From: Fluviirhizobium alvei
GTDB taxonomy: Bacteria; Pseudomonadota; Alphaproteobacteria; Rhizobiales; Rhizobiaceae
Length of the DNA stretch: 64,000 bases
Assembly: GCF_030551875.1 (NCBI RefSeq)
Contig: NZ_JAUOZU010000012.1
Span: 1 to 64,000 of the forward strand
Reading direction: 5' to 3'
Position 1 is the first letter of the stretch. Each line of letters starts with the position of its first letter. Shown here one piece after another: positions 34,705-45,254 of this stretch. The position numbers were made by a program, and so were the translations under genes. The notes beneath the pieces are model-generated. The model ran no database searches, was not told the origin of the DNA, and saw nothing but the letters and a program-made list of their open reading frames with translations.

Positions 34705-36111
34705 CTATTCGCCTGGCCTTGCCCGGTTGCGAACCACCGTCACCGTACAGGGGGCATTGGCCGCGACTTCGCCCGAAACCGACCCGAGAAGCGTCCGCAT
34801 CGTGGAGGCAGCGCGGGCGCCCATGACGATGTGATCGACATAGTTCTCGCGTGCATATTCGAGAATGGCATCTGCCGGCTTGATGGCCTCGATGACATGG
34901 TAGGTGATTGCGCCTTCGGCAAGTCCGAGCGGCGCCGCCCAGGCTTTCAGTTCCACAAGCCGTTGGACGTGGATGTTGTTGCCTTCCTCGTCCAGCGTTG
35001 CATCCAGGCTGATCCGGTTGATCTTCAACACGTTGATGCAGGCGATGCGGGCGTTCGGCGTCTTTTCGATGATACGGCTGGTGGTCAGCCTGAGCAGATC
35101 GGCAAGATCGGCGGCGCTATCCTTGAGGTCGATGGCGACAGCCACGATGGGCGCCGACGATAGCTGGTTCTTCGATTCCTTCGGCTTTGCCATCTCGATC
35201 GGCTCGGGATTGAACCGTCGACGCAGAACGGTCGAGAGCGGGTCCTGTCGCATCTTTTCGGCGCGGGCGGTCAGCTTCACCTGCGACAGGTACTGAAGAT
35301 CGACGGCCAGCTGGGCCGCGGTCGGATAGCGCCAGAGCGGATTGACCTCCAGGCAACGCAGGATGATTTCCTGCAAGGCTGGCGGAATATGCCGGTCTAT
35401 ACCGCGGGGCGGCACCGGATCGCGCCAGAGCCTGCGCTTGAGACCCTTCAGTCTCTGCGGGTCGCCGAAGGGACGAATGCCGGTGACGAAGAAATAGAGA
35501 AGGACACCCAGGGCGAAGAGATCGCTGCGGTAGTCGCTGCGGTTGCCGAGAACCTGCTCGGGCGCCATGTAGGGCGCCGTGCCATAGGGCAGACGGAACT
35601 CCTCATCCATCAGGTCCGGCAGATCGTTGTGCCGCGCAAGACCATAGTCGATCAGCACCACGTCGCCATTGTCGCGGAACATGATGTTGGACGGTTTCAG
35701 ATCGAGATGGACGACATGCTGTCGATGGAGATCCGCAAGCGCCATGGCGATTTTTGCGCCGAGCGCCGCCACTTCCGCCGGCGGGCGTGGCAATGTCTCG
35801 ATCATCGGATAAAGCGATTTTCCCGGCAGGACTTCCATGACGATATAGGGCTGGACGGCGAAATCGCCATTGGCGACGAAGCGCGGCACATGCGGCCCTT
35901 CGAGCCTTGGCAGGATCATCTGCTCCATTTCGAAAGAGACGATCGCGGCCGGATCATCCCCCTCCCCGATCAGCGGCACCTTCATCAGGATTGGGAAGTC
36001 GATATCAGGTCGCGTCACCGACCACAGCCGGGCCATGCCGCCGGAATGGATAAGCTCGCCGACTTTGAACCCATCTATTTCCGCGCCAGGCGCAATTTTG
36101 CGGTTGGCCAT
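34705..36111 (-). CDS. Serine/threonine protein kinase fused to a UspA domain
   Basis: A 468-residue soluble protein. Residues 10-275 form a Hanks-type kinase: Gly loop LIHSGGMARLW, VAIK-type Lys in ILMKVPL, catalytic loop VVHLDLKPSNIMF (HLD in place of HRD), DYG in place of DFG in LIDYGLARHND, and APEQVLG. A linker leads to a universal-stress-protein domain at about 320-468 with the nucleotide-binding tail MGARAASTMRTLLGSVSGEV. It lies 3 bp after a metallophosphoesterase gene on the same strand, so kinase and phosphatase probably work as a pair. Kinase-Usp fusions occur in proteobacteria, but their targets are mostly unknown. Confidence 0.85.
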   Translation of the reverse strand: MANRKIAPGAEIDGFKVGELIHSGGMARLWSVTRPDIDFPILMKVPLIGEGDDPAAIVSFEMEQMILPRLEGPHVPRFVANGDFAVQPYIVMEVLPGKSLYPMIETLPRPPAEVAALGAKIAMALADLHRQHVVHLDLKPSNIMFRDNGDVVLIDYGLARHNDLPDLMDEEFRLPYGTAPYMAPEQVLGNRSDYRSDLFALGVLLYFFVTGIRPFGDPQRLKGLKRRLWRDPVPPRGIDRHIPPALQEIILRCLEVNPLWRYPTAAQLAVDLQYLSQVKLTARAEKMRQDPLSTVLRRRFNPEPIEMAKPKESKNQLSSAPIVAVAIDLKDSAADLADLLRLTTSRIIEKTPNARIACINVLKINRISLDATLDEEGNNIHVQRLVELKAWAAPLGLAEGAITYHVIEAIKPADAILEYARENYVDHIVMGARAASTMRTLLGSVSGEVAANAPCTVTVVRNRARPGE

Positions 36112-36114
36112 GCG

Positions 36115-36855
36115 TCACCTTCCCTTCAGGAGGCGCGAGGAAAGGGCATCCGGAAGGCCCGCCTGGCGAATTTTCTCCGCCGCCTTCTCCACATCGTAGG
36201 CAGCGCGCATGAATGTGAGGTTGCGGCTTGTCGTGTCATAAAGCGCCCAGGAAGCCGAAGGATTGTCGTCGCGCGGCTGGCCGACTGAACCGACAACAGC
36301 CAGCCACCGCCGTTGCGGCAGAAGCGGAATGGCGATGCCGGAAACCGGGGAAAAGGCGGTGATCTTGCCGGTGCCGGCGAGGCTGTAGAGGGCCGGCACA
36401 TGAACATGGCCGCAGAAACTCACCGTCTGGGACGTGCCGTTGAAATGGCGTTCTGCGGTCTCGATATCCCGCACATAGCGCCAGCGATCAGGGGCAGAGC
36501 CATCGGCGTGCACATAGAGCCGATCCTCCTCGGCCACCTGCAGGGGGAGTTGCGCGAGAAAATCGCGCAGTCCGGAATCGATCTGGTTCTTCGTCCAGTC
36601 GATTGCGATCTTGGCAACAGAATTCATGCCCGTGTCAGCGATGGCTGCGGCCTGATCGTGGTTGCCCCGCAGGACGACCGCACCTGCGGCCGCCAGATCC
36701 CTCACCTTGGCAGCACACCATTCGGGATCAGCCCCATAACCGACGATATCGCCAAGAATGACGAGCTTTTCGGCACCCGCGCGCGCCGCTGCCGCCAGGC
36801 AGGCCTCGAACGCCTCGCGATTGGCATGGATATCCGTCATCAAGGCAATCAGCAT
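36115..36855 (-). CDS. Metallophosphoesterase
   Basis: A 246-residue calcineurin-like phosphoesterase. The dinuclear metal motifs are all visible: MTDIHAN (D-x-H), ILGDIVGYGADP (GD), LRGNHDQAA (GNHD), and CGHVHVPALY (GHxH). It resembles the YfcE/diadenosine tetraphosphatase-like group. ATG 36855 starts at the beta-1 strand; a longer frame to 36918 adds nothing conserved. It is the first gene of a two-gene unit with the kinase-UspA gene 3 bp downstream, making a protein-phosphatase role plausible but unproven. Confidence 0.85.
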   Translation of the reverse strand: MLIALMTDIHANREAFEACLAAAARAGAEKLVILGDIVGYGADPEWCAAKVRDLAAAGAVVLRGNHDQAAAIADTGMNSVAKIAIDWTKNQIDSGLRDFLAQLPLQVAEEDRLYVHADGSAPDRWRYVRDIETAERHFNGTSQTVSFCGHVHVPALYSLAGTGKITAFSPVSGIAIPLLPQRRWLAVVGSVGQPRDDNPSASWALYDTTSRNLTFMRAAYDVEKAAEKIRQAGLPDALSSRLLKGR

Positions 36856-37053
36856 GGCTGATGCCTTCCACCACGATGGATCATGGACACTCCTCCCGTC
36901 GTCCTCCAATGCAACCATAGCATCAGCGCCACGGTCGGGCCATTAGCCGGAAGGCGTATCGATGCCAAACGGCAATTGTCTTTCGTCAAGGACCAGACAT
37001 GCGAAAACGGCGCCCGGATCGGACGCCGTCTTTGATACGATCTATTGAGGGCT

Positions 37054-37407
37054 TCAGGCGACGGGTGCGCCGTAGGCATTGTCCTGCGGCTCCCCGGCTG
37101 TTGCATACCAGTAGATCAAGAGGATCGGGCCGACGATCGGCACGAGCGCGATAAAGATCCACCAGCCGGATTTGCCCTTGTCGTGCAAACGGCGAACGGA
37201 GACGGCGAGACCCGGAATGAGAAGTGCCAGAGCAAAGAGGATCTGCAGCGCGGGCATGCCGAAGACCATATTGTCGATCAGGCCAAGTACGGCAGACACG
37301 ATGAAGTTGAAAAGAACAAACCACCAGAATTCGGAACGTGCGGCGCGGCCGTTGAAGTCGGCATATTTCTTGGTGATGACGGTTGTGACGGCTTCGGTGA
37401 AGTTCAT
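37054..37407 (-). CDS. DUF805 family membrane protein
   Basis: A 117-residue inner-membrane protein with about three or four helices. DUF805 signatures are FNGRAARSEFWWFVLFN near the start, RRLHDKGKSGWWIF in the middle, and a final helix ending in YWYATAGEPQDNAYG. ATG 37407 has a GGGGGATTCC stretch upstream. The function of the family is unknown. It stands alone between the phosphoesterase and sthA. Confidence 0.85.
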   Translation of the reverse strand: MNFTEAVTTVITKKYADFNGRAARSEFWWFVLFNFIVSAVLGLIDNMVFGMPALQILFALALLIPGLAVSVRRLHDKGKSGWWIFIALVPIVGPILLIYWYATAGEPQDNAYGAPVA

Positions 37408-37588
37408 TGGAATCCCCCAATTGAAGATGATCATACTGGCAAGGCACATGCTCGCCGGCTATTCCTGAACTGAACGAAAGAAGGGCATGTTTTATTCGCC
37501 AGGAGAGAGTGGTCTTTTTTCTGACGATTGCCAAGTCTCATCCGGTGCTTTCGGACACCCGGTCACTCGCACCGCAACGAAATGCAAA

Positions 37589-37608
37589 AAGCCGGGTCTC
37601 CCCGGCTT
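37589..37608 (-). terminator. Terminator after sthA
   Basis: AAGCCGGG (37589-37596) pairs with CCCGGCTT (37601-37608) around a 4-nt loop, followed on the minus strand by TTT. It lies 30 bp after the sthA stop. Confidence 0.75.
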
Positions 37609-37638
37609 TCCGATGATCAGCGACTGAAGTCCGATAAA

Positions 37639-39057
37639 CTATTGGGCAGCCGCAACGTGCTGGTGCAGTTCGCCCATGCGGTTCCAGGCATCGAGGCCGG
37701 AAATCTTGTAGGCCTCGGCCAGGGTCGGATAGTTGAAGGTGTTTTCGACGAAATAATCGACCGTGCCCTTCAGGTTGAGAACCGCCTGGCCGATATGGAT
37801 CAGTTCGGTCGCGCCTTCGCCGACGATATGGACACCCAGAAGACGTCGCGTCTTCAGCGAAAAGATCATTTTCAGCATGCCGTTGTCGAGGCCCATGATG
37901 TGGCCGCGCGAGGTCTCGCGGAACCGGGCGATGCCGCATTCATAGGGAATGCCGCGCGCCTTGACCTCTTCCTCGGTCAGGCCGCAGGTCGAGATCTCCG
38001 GCACGGCGTAGATACCGTAGGGAAAATACTGCGGCGGATCGGATGCCGGTGCACCGACAGCATGACGGGCGGCGATGCGGCCCTGCTCCATCGATGTCGA
38101 TGCCAGGCTCGGAAAGCCGACGACATCGCCGGCGGCATAGATTCCCGGCACATCGGTCTGGAAGGTCTCGGGATTGACCTTGATGCGGCCGCGGCTGTCG
38201 GCTTCAAGCCCACAGGAGGACAGGTTGAGACTGTCGGTCGCTCCCATGCGGCCGGCGGCGTAAAGCACCATGTCGGCGGAAATGGCGCGCCCGTTATCGA
38301 GCGTCACGCGACAGCGGCCAGCCGGATCCTTTTCGACCTTTTCGGCTTTCTGGCCGAAAAGCAGTTTCATGTTGCGGTCGCGCAGCTGGTAGGAGAAGTC
38401 CTCGACGATTTCCTTGTCGATGAAATCCAGCATGGTGCTGCGCGGCTCAACGACGGTGACGGCGGTGTCGAGTGCCGAAAAGATGGTCGCATATTCGATG
38501 CCGATGACGCCAGCGCCGATGACGATCAGCGACCGGGGAATCTCCGTGATGTCGAGAAGATCGTCGCTGTCGAGGATCTGCTTGCCATCGAAGGGAATGG
38601 AGTCCGGCCGGAAAGGTCTCGTGCCGACGGCCAGCAATACCGATTGCGCGCCCACACGCATCGTCTCGCCGTCTTCCTTCTCGATTTCGATCGTATCGCG
38701 ATCGATGAAGGTGGCCTTGCCCCTGATGTGGTGAACCCTGTTGCGGGCGAACTGATGTTCGAGAACCTCGACCTCATGGTCGAGCGTGATGAGAAGCCGC
38801 CGCCGCAGGTCTTCAGCGCTGATCTCCTGCTTGACGCGATAGGAACGGCCATAAAAGCCGCGTTCGCGCCAGCCCGTGAGATTGAGTGCCGTTTCGCGCA
38901 GCGTCTTCGAAGGAATGGTGCCGGTATGAACCGACACGCCACCGACCCGCGTTCCTTTTTCCACGACCAGAACCCGCTTGCCGAGTTTCGCCGCCTGGAT
39001 TGCCCCCCTGCGGCCTGCCGGACCGCTGCCGATTACCACGAGATCGTAATGGTTCAT
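37639..39057 (-). CDS. sthA: Soluble pyridine nucleotide transhydrogenase
   Basis: A 472-residue flavoprotein that passes electrons between NADPH and NAD+. It has the FAD motif VVIGSGPAGRRGAIQAAKLG at the N-terminus and the NAD motif VIGAGVIGIEYATIFSAL near 180. The usual redox-active CxxxxC of the disulfide reductase family is replaced by HTGTIPSKTL, which separates SthA from lipoamide dehydrogenase. A C-terminal dimerisation domain (VHIVGEGATELIHIGQAVL) is present. The length and motifs match SthA. Single gene with its own terminator. Confidence 0.92.
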   Translation of the reverse strand: MNHYDLVVIGSGPAGRRGAIQAAKLGKRVLVVEKGTRVGGVSVHTGTIPSKTLRETALNLTGWRERGFYGRSYRVKQEISAEDLRRRLLITLDHEVEVLEHQFARNRVHHIRGKATFIDRDTIEIEKEDGETMRVGAQSVLLAVGTRPFRPDSIPFDGKQILDSDDLLDITEIPRSLIVIGAGVIGIEYATIFSALDTAVTVVEPRSTMLDFIDKEIVEDFSYQLRDRNMKLLFGQKAEKVEKDPAGRCRVTLDNGRAISADMVLYAAGRMGATDSLNLSSCGLEADSRGRIKVNPETFQTDVPGIYAAGDVVGFPSLASTSMEQGRIAARHAVGAPASDPPQYFPYGIYAVPEISTCGLTEEEVKARGIPYECGIARFRETSRGHIMGLDNGMLKMIFSLKTRRLLGVHIVGEGATELIHIGQAVLNLKGTVDYFVENTFNYPTLAEAYKISGLDAWNRMGELHQHVAAAQ

Positions 39058-39207
39058 GATGCCGCCCCGCCAAAGTCATGAAGAATCATGCTGCACTGCA
39101 AGATTATCGTCGCGAAGTGTAGCAGATCAATCTTATCGATTTGGTTACTGTGAATCGGTTGGCGTTCCAGCGTTGAAACCCACCGTTTCGAGCCCTTTTG
39201 CGACTTT

Positions 39208-40227
39208 TTACTGGAGGAGCTTGAATTCCAGCATGAGATTGCGCTCGAGCAGGGAGTGATTGTCGTCGGAGGTCACGATCAGATGCAGCGCACCATCGTC
39301 CGTCCGAAAGGCATCCAGCCCCTCCATATTGTCGATCTGATGCGAAAAATCGGCTTCGAGCAGGACTTCGCCGTCAATCAGCGCGTCCGGCTTGACATCG
39401 GCGATCGAGAATCGCCGGATGCGCATGCCGATGCCGGATTTCAGACCGAACTTGCGTTCGAGCAGCAGAAAGGTGCCGTCATCGAGCACGACACCATCCG
39501 TGACATCATAGTCGCCACTGCGCCTGACGCGGAAATTGCCCTTGAGCGGTCCGGAGTGGATGCCGGCGACGAAGTTGCCCTTCTCATCATAGGTGCGCTC
39601 GGCAACGAAAAACAGGGAACCGGCCAGAGCGCTATCCGCCGGCGCGGCCAGCAGCGCCTCGATTCCACCGTTGCCCCGCAGCTTCACTCCACCCGTGACC
39701 GGCCTCTCGGAAGCGACAGGGGCAGAATCTTCAAAGCCGGGATAGGGATAGGCGAGGATGCGATGATCGCGCTCGAAGCTGACATAGATCCGGTCTCTGG
39801 CAAGCACCATGCCCTCGGCATCCATGCTTTCATGGTCCTGTCTGGCGCTATTGGTATCGGGGACCATCGTGTGGATCGCAAACGTGCCAATGCCGCTCAG
39901 ACGCCCCTGCGGATCCCTTTCGATCCGGCCCGTCGCCCAGTGGCCGGTATCCATGATCGCAATGAAATGTTCTCTGTCAGGCAGAAGCCGAATGGAGGAG
40001 ATCGCCCCCAGTTCGCCGCCCGTGGTGGCCATCACCAGACCGCCGAGAAACTCAAGCTTGCCGAAGCGCGGCCCGGCGCCCTGCTTGAAGGTGTCGAGCA
40101 CCATCGACTTGACCGGAATTTCCACACCGTCCTTGCCGGCCTGATAACCGAAGGCGACCGGATAGGTCGCTCCAAACACCAGGAACGGCAGAAAAGCGGC
40201 CAAAGCCCAGGCTTTCCGTCTCAACAA
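39208..40227 (-). CDS. Esterase-like phytase-family protein (PF13449-type)
   Basis: A 339-residue exported protein with a hydrophobic leader (WALAAFLPFLVFGATYPVAF) and a beta-propeller-like body containing ISSIRLLPDREHFIAIMDTG, DAEGMVLARDRIYVSFE and NMEGLDAF, as in the esterase-like-activity-of-phytase family. A TTG start at 40227 is chosen because AAGGAAA lies 7 nt upstream and it yields the signal peptide directly. A longer ATG frame to 40314 overlaps cobT and adds Arg-rich non-family sequence. The substrate is unknown. It follows cobT by 37 bp and may be co-transcribed. Confidence 0.75.
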   Translation of the reverse strand: MLRRKAWALAAFLPFLVFGATYPVAFGYQAGKDGVEIPVKSMVLDTFKQGAGPRFGKLEFLGGLVMATTGGELGAISSIRLLPDREHFIAIMDTGHWATGRIERDPQGRLSGIGTFAIHTMVPDTNSARQDHESMDAEGMVLARDRIYVSFERDHRILAYPYPGFEDSAPVASERPVTGGVKLRGNGGIEALLAAPADSALAGSLFFVAERTYDEKGNFVAGIHSGPLKGNFRVRRSGDYDVTDGVVLDDGTFLLLERKFGLKSGIGMRIRRFSIADVKPDALIDGEVLLEADFSHQIDNMEGLDAFRTDDGALHLIVTSDDNHSLLERNLMLEFKLLQ

Positions 40228-40264
40228 GGCGTTTCCTTCCGTTGACTGTCGGAACGGCAGATAT

Positions 40265-42163
40265 TCAGGCGCGACGACGCGCCTTGCCCCGCGGGGCCTC
40301 CGCTTCATCGGCAAACAGGGCCGCCAGCTGTTCTGTCATAGCGCCGGCCAGTTCGTCGGCATCGATGATGGTAACCGCCTTGCGATAATAGCGCGTGACA
40401 TCATGACCGATGCCGATGGCGAGCAGTTCGACAGGCGACTTGGTCTCGATTTCCTCGATGACCGCCCTCAGGTGACGTTCGAGATAGTTGCCCGGATTGA
40501 CCGACAGCGTGGAGTCATCCACCGGCGCACCGTCGGAGATCATCATCATGATCTTGCGCTGTTCCGGCCGGCCAAGCAGACGATTGTGCGCCCAGATCAG
40601 CGCCTCGCCATCGATGTTTTCCTTGAGCAAGCCTTCGCGCATCATCAGGCCGAGATTGCGCTTGGCCCGACGCCAGGGCGCATCCGCCGATTTATAGACG
40701 ATGTGGCGGAGATCGTTGAGGCGACCGGGCGCAACCGGTTTGCCGCTGGCGAGCCATTTCTCGCGGCTCTGACCGCCCTTCCAGGCCTTGGTGGTGAAGC
40801 CGAGAATTTCGACCTTCACGCCGCAACGCTCAAGCGTGCGTGCCAGAATATCGGCACAGGTAGCCGCAACTGTGATCGGGCGACCGCGCATGGAGCCGGA
40901 ATTATCGATGACCAGGCTCACGACCGTGTCGCGGAAATTCGTATCCCGCTCCATCTTGAAGGACAGAGGCTGCATCGGATCGATGACCATGCGCGTCAGG
41001 CGAGCGGTATCGAGATAGCCTTCCTCGAGATCGAAATCCCAGGACCGGTTCTGCTGCGCCATCAGGCGGCGCTGCAACTTGTTGGCTAGCCGGCCGACCG
41101 CGCCCTGAAGATGGGCAAGCTGCTTGTCGAGGAAGGCACGCAGCCGATCGAGTTCGGCTTCGTCGCACAGTTCGTCGGCAGAGATCTCTTCATCGAATTC
41201 GACGGTAAAGACCTTGTAGTCGACCTTCTCGTTGAGGTCGGACAGCGGATTGTTCGGACGCTTGACCTCACCGGGGGTCTCGGAATCGTCGTCCGTTTCC
41301 TCCATCAGATCGTCGTCGGACATTTCGGCGCCGTCAGTCTCGCCCTCTTCCATTTGCTCGTCGGCAGACTGGTTTTCTTCGGAAGGCGCTTCCTCGGTGC
41401 CAGCCTCGTCCTCGGCGGCATCCTCATTCTCTTCCTGGCTGCGCGGCTGTTCCTCGTCCGTCGTCTCTTCCTGCTCGTCCGGCTCCTGGCTCTGCTCGCT
41501 GATATCCTCGGCGAGATGCATCGATGACAGCATGGTACGGACGATGCGGGCGAAGGCTTCCTGATCCTCGATCGCGTCCTTCAGCGAGCCCATATCCTTG
41601 GCGGCCGTATCGCTGAAGAATTCGCGCCAGAGATCAAGCACCTGGCCTGCCGCTTCCGGCGGTCGTTGACCCGTCAAAGCCTCGCGCACGAACAGCGACA
41701 TCGCCTCTTCGATCGGCGCTTCCGACCGTTCGGAGATCGCGCGGAAATTCGACTTGGCATATTTATCGGCCTGCATGGAGCCGAGATTCTTGGCCATGCC
41801 GGCCATGCGGTTGGCACCGATGGCTTCGACGCGCGCCTGTTCGACGGCGTCATAAATGGCGCGGGCATCTTCGCCCTGCGGCGCAAACTGCGTATGGATG
41901 CGCTCATCATGGCAGGCACGGCGCAGCGCCATGGAATCGCCCAGACCGCGAAGAACGGCCAGTTCGTGCTGACCGGGCTTCTTGGACAACTCTGGCAGCC
42001 GCATGCGATCGCCAGCCATGCCGGGCTTGTCGTTGGCGAAGGCAACCTCCACCTCCGAACTGCCGGCGACAGAGCGGATACAGCCGGTCAATGCACGACG
42101 AAACGGCTCCAGATCAACCGGAGCGCCTGGCCTCGCCTTCGAATTGTCGCCTGCACCGGCCAT
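40265..42163 (-). CDS. cobT: Cobaltochelatase subunit CobT
   Basis: A 632-residue cytoplasmic subunit of the aerobic CobNST complex, which inserts cobalt into hydrogenobyrinic acid a,c-diamide. The N-terminal half leads into a long acidic stretch (about 215-310, rich in Glu/Asp). The C-terminal von Willebrand A domain shows the MIDAS motif [10 protein letters not shown] and later [15 protein letters not shown]. The size is normal. cobS lies 13 bp upstream on the same strand; cobN is not in the window. Confidence 0.95.
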   Translation of the reverse strand: MAGAGDNSKARPGAPVDLEPFRRALTGCIRSVAGSSEVEVAFANDKPGMAGDRMRLPELSKKPGQHELAVLRGLGDSMALRRACHDERIHTQFAPQGEDARAIYDAVEQARVEAIGANRMAGMAKNLGSMQADKYAKSNFRAISERSEAPIEEAMSLFVREALTGQRPPEAAGQVLDLWREFFSDTAAKDMGSLKDAIEDQEAFARIVRTMLSSMHLAEDISEQSQEPDEQEETTDEEQPRSQEENEDAAEDEAGTEEAPSEENQSADEQMEEGETDGAEMSDDDLMEETDDDSETPGEVKRPNNPLSDLNEKVDYKVFTVEFDEEISADELCDEAELDRLRAFLDKQLAHLQGAVGRLANKLQRRLMAQQNRSWDFDLEEGYLDTARLTRMVIDPMQPLSFKMERDTNFRDTVVSLVIDNSGSMRGRPITVAATCADILARTLERCGVKVEILGFTTKAWKGGQSREKWLASGKPVAPGRLNDLRHIVYKSADAPWRRAKRNLGLMMREGLLKENIDGEALIWAHNRLLGRPEQRKIMMMISDGAPVDDSTLSVNPGNYLERHLRAVIEEIETKSPVELLAIGIGHDVTRYYRKAVTIIDADELAGAMTEQLAALFADEAEAPRGKARRRA

Positions 42164-42176
42164 TCTGTCTTACCCC

Positions 42177-43172
42177 TCAGGCTCCGAGAACCAGATTGGC
42201 AGCGCTTTCCTTGAGCTCGACGCCAAAGACACGCTGATACTGTTCGGCAACCAGCGCACGCTCGAGATCGTCGCACTTGTTGAGGAAGGTCACGCGGAAC
42301 GCAAAAGCGACATCGCCGAAGATCGCTGCATTTTCGGCCCAGGTGATGACGGTACGCGGGCTCATGACGGTCGACAGATCGCCATTGATGAAGGCCGCAC
42401 GGGTGAGTTCGGCAACGCGCACCATCTTGGCAACCGTGTCGCGACCCTTTTCATTGCCGGACAGTTCCTTGACCTTGGCCGCGACGATGTTCACCTCATG
42501 CTCGAATGGCAGATAGTTGAGCGTGGTCACGATCGACCAGCGGTCCATCTGGGCCTGGTTGATCTGCTGGGTGCCGTGATAGAGACCGGTCGTATCGCCG
42601 AGGCCGACGGTGTTTGCGGTCGCGAAGATGCGGAAAGCCGGGTGCGGACGGATAACACGGCTCTGGTCGAGCAGCGTCAGGCGACCGGAGGCTTCCAGAA
42701 CGCGCTGGATCACGAACATGACGTCAGGGCGACCGGCATCATATTCGTCGAACACAAGCGCGACATTGTGCTGGTAGGCCCAGGGCAGGATGCCGTCCTT
42801 GAATTCGGTGACCTGCTTGCCATCCTTTAGAACGATCGCGTCCTTGCCGACGAGATCGATACGGCTGACATGGCTGTCGAGGTTGACGCGGATACAGGGC
42901 CAGTTCAGGCGCGCGGCAACCTGTTCGATATGGGTGGACTTGCCGGTGCCGTGATAGCCCGACACCATGACGCGTCGATTGTGCGCAAAGCCAGCCAGAA
43001 TGGCGAGCGTCGTATCGCGATCGAACAGATAGTCCGGGTCGATATCGGGGACGTGGGCGTCGGTTTCCTTGTAGGCTGGCACGCTGATATCGCTATCGAT
43101 GCCGAACACCTCCCTGACAGAAACGGTCGTGTCGGGGAGCTTGGCTATTTCGAGATCCATCTTTGTCATCAT
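42177..43172 (-). CDS. cobS: Cobaltochelatase subunit CobS
   Basis: A 331-residue AAA+ ATPase of the CobNST cobaltochelatase. Walker A is in [15 protein letters not shown], Walker B in [15 protein letters not shown], and sensor 1 in [12 protein letters not shown]. The length matches the family (about 330 aa). It is followed by cobT after 13 bp, the usual order, and CobS and CobT assemble as stacked rings that power cobalt insertion. A J-domain gene lies 60 bp upstream. Confidence 0.95.
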   Translation of the reverse strand: MMTKMDLEIAKLPDTTVSVREVFGIDSDISVPAYKETDAHVPDIDPDYLFDRDTTLAILAGFAHNRRVMVSGYHGTGKSTHIEQVAARLNWPCIRVNLDSHVSRIDLVGKDAIVLKDGKQVTEFKDGILPWAYQHNVALVFDEYDAGRPDVMFVIQRVLEASGRLTLLDQSRVIRPHPAFRIFATANTVGLGDTTGLYHGTQQINQAQMDRWSIVTTLNYLPFEHEVNIVAAKVKELSGNEKGRDTVAKMVRVAELTRAAFINGDLSTVMSPRTVITWAENAAIFGDVAFAFRVTFLNKCDDLERALVAEQYQRVFGVELKESAANLVLGA

Positions 43173-43232
43173 TTCTCCAGCGCAGCCTGGGGAAGGCCAC
43201 CGAAAATCACTGGTTTTTCCTATCGCGGCTTT

Positions 43233-43850
43233 CTAGCAAAAGCCAGCCTGTTTGAGCAACTGATACGCTTGAATCACGGCCCGGAAGCGTTCTTCAGAGC
43301 CACGATCGCCCCCATTTGCGTCAGGGTGGTGTTTCTTGACCAGTTCCTTGTAGCGCGACTTGATGTCGCTCGACGTTGCACTGGCCGGAAGTTCGAGCGT
43401 TTCGAATGCCTTGGTTTCGAGCGGCTTGAGCCGTCGTTGCCGGGGTTCCTGCTGGCGGCTTTCATTCATCCGCCAACCGGCAAAGCCGAACGGATCACGC
43501 ATCTTGGCAGCGCCGGCGCGGGCCTGGTTCTGCGCCGGGCCCCATTTGGCATTCTTGTTGACGCCGATGGACCAGGTGGGGCGATGGCCGGTGATCGCTT
43601 CCTTCTGGTAGCGCGCGACATCATTGTCCGACAGGCCGGAGAAATAATTGTAGCCCTTGTTGTATTCCTTCACATGCTCGAAGCAGAAAATGAAATACTG
43701 GCCTTCGGCATTGCGGCCGACAGGCGCACGATGAACGCCAGGCTGCTCGCAGCCGTCCCACTGACAGCGCGGCTTCTGCGGCGGCTCTTCCGCCCGGGTG
43801 GCCTTGCGCCGGGTGCGGATAGAATCGAAATATTTGGAATCCAGTTTCAT
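43233..43850 (-). CDS. J-domain-containing (DnaJ-like) protein
   Basis: A 205-residue cytoplasmic protein with a C-terminal J domain at about 140-200: ETLELPASATSSDIKSRYKE followed by the HPD motif in VKKHHPDANGGD. The N-terminal part has a Cys-containing segment (PRCQWDGCEQPGVHRAP, later FCFEHVKEY) that may bind zinc. It is likely a co-chaperone stimulating a DnaK. ATG 43850 gives a natural start (MKLDSKYFDSIRTRR). Its position between cobS and bolA is common in rhizobia, so the partner may be cobalamin-related, but this is inference. Confidence 0.85.
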   Translation of the reverse strand: MKLDSKYFDSIRTRRKATRAEEPPQKPRCQWDGCEQPGVHRAPVGRNAEGQYFIFCFEHVKEYNKGYNYFSGLSDNDVARYQKEAITGHRPTWSIGVNKNAKWGPAQNQARAGAAKMRDPFGFAGWRMNESRQQEPRQRRLKPLETKAFETLELPASATSSDIKSRYKELVKKHHPDANGGDRGSEERFRAVIQAYQLLKQAGFC

Positions 43851-43943
43851 GGGACCATTATGGGATTTGAGACTTCGCGCTTCAAGAATTGACAATCAGG
43901 AAAGTTACAGGCTTTGTGGGCCCCTTTTTTTGAAAGAGAGACC

Positions 43944-44207
43944 ATGACGCTTCAGGACAGGATCACCGCCGCACTTCAGGCCGAATTTGCACCAATGCAA
44001 CTTGAAGTCATCAACGAGAGCCAGCACCATGCCGGCCACAACCGCGAGGCGGCCGAAACCGGCCAGACACATTTCCGCATTCGTATCACCAGCCCGAAAC
44101 TCATGGGCCTTTCCCGCGTCAACCAGCATCGGGCGATCAATGATGCCCTGAAATTCGGCTTCGACGAGGGGCTGCACGCGCTGGCAATCGAAATCGGGAA
44201 AGACTGA
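43944..44207 (+). CDS. BolA family protein
   Basis: An 87-residue BolA-fold protein, the class that pairs with monothiol glutaredoxins in iron-sulfur handling. Visible motifs are LEVINESQHHAGH and the C-terminal FRIRITSPKLMGLSRVNQHR then GLHALAIEI, with the conserved His in the ligand face. ATG 43944 has GAAAGAGAG upstream. It diverges from the J-domain gene and converges with pyrC. Confidence 0.9.
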   Translation: MTLQDRITAALQAEFAPMQLEVINESQHHAGHNREAAETGQTHFRIRITSPKLMGLSRVNQHRAINDALKFGFDEGLHALAIEIGKD

Positions 44208-44216
44208 AACTGTCCG

Positions 44217-45254
44217 TCAGGCGACGTCCCAGTAGCAGGTAAACTTCGGATCGAACACCGTCACCGGGCCCGCCCCGGTTTCGATCCGGGCCGGATAGGA
44301 CACTGCCGATTCGTGCTTGACCAGCGTGATCCTCTCCTCATTCGCCGGCAGACCGTACCAGGCCGGCCCGTTGAGCGAGGCGAACGCTTCCAGTCGGTCG
44401 AGTGCGCCCTCTTCCTCGAAGACATGCGCCAGGCAGGACATGGTGTTGATCGACGTGAAGCAGCCGGCACAGCCGCAGGCACATTCCTTGAGTGGATCCA
44501 CATGCGGCGCCGAATCGGTGCCAAGGAAGAATTTCGCATTCCCCGATGTGGCCGCCTTGCGCAGTGCCTGACGGTGATGTTCGCGCTTGGCGACCGGCAG
44601 GCAGTAATAGTGCGGGCGAATGCCGCCGACCAGAATATCGTTGCGGTTGATGATCAGGTGATGGGTGGTGATCGAGCCGGCGAGATTGGCCGATGAGCCC
44701 ATGATGTAATCGACCCCTTCCCTGGTCGTTACATGTTCCATCGTTACCTTCAGTTCTGGCAGTTGCTTCCGCAACGGGTCGAGCACAGTCTCGATGAAGA
44801 CGGCTTCGCGGTCGAAAATGTCAACGTCCGGGGTCGTCACTTCTCCATGAACGCAGAGCGGCAGGCCGATCTTCGCCATCCGCTCGAGAACCGGCATGGC
44901 CTTGGTCATGTCGCGCACGCCCGAATGCGAATTGGTCGTCGCACCCGCCGGGTAAAGCTTGACGGCGGTGATGAGCCCCGACCGGTGCGCCTGCTCGACA
45001 TCGTCCGGATCAGTTCCTTCGGTGAGGTAGAGCGTCATCAGCGGCTGAAAGCGCATGCCATCCGGAAGGGCAGCGACAATGCGGTCGCGATAGGCGCTTG
45101 CGTCGGCGGCGGTAACCACCGGCGGCACGAGATTGGGCATGATGATGGCGCGCGCGAAGTGGGCGGCCGTGTAGGGCAGAACGCCCTTGAGCATGTCGCC
45201 GTCGCGCAGATGCAGATGCCAGTCGTCGGGGCGCCGGATCGTGATCGATGTCAT
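44217..45254 (-). CDS. pyrC: Dihydroorotase
   Basis: A 345-residue class II dihydroorotase of pyrimidine synthesis. Zinc ligands are seen in [10 protein letters not shown] (HxH), the carboxylated Lys in [14 protein letters not shown], His residues in CVHGEV and MEHVTTREG, and the Asp in [11 protein letters not shown] 45254 starts the family sequence [12 protein letters not shown]. It converges with bolA across 9 bp and is not linked to pyrE. Confidence 0.93.
   Translation of the reverse strand: MTSITIRRPDDWHLHLRDGDMLKGVLPYTAAHFARAIIMPNLVPPVVTAADASAYRDRIVAALPDGMRFQPLMTLYLTEGTDPDDVEQAHRSGLITAVKLYPAGATTNSHSGVRDMTKAMPVLERMAKIGLPLCVHGEVTTPDVDIFDREAVFIETVLDPLRKQLPELKVTMEHVTTREGVDYIMGSSANLAGSITTHHLIINRNDILVGGIRPHYYCLPVAKREHHRQALRKAATSGNAKFFLGTDSAPHVDPLKECACGCAGCFTSINTMSCLAHVFEEEGALDRLEAFASLNGPAWYGLPANEERITLVKHESAVSYPARIETGAGPVTVFDPKFTCYWDVA

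Noticed and set aside
37528..39081. A 517-codon plus-strand frame over sthA
   Set aside because: sthA has intact FAD and NAD motifs on the other strand; the plus product is low-complexity and unlike any family.
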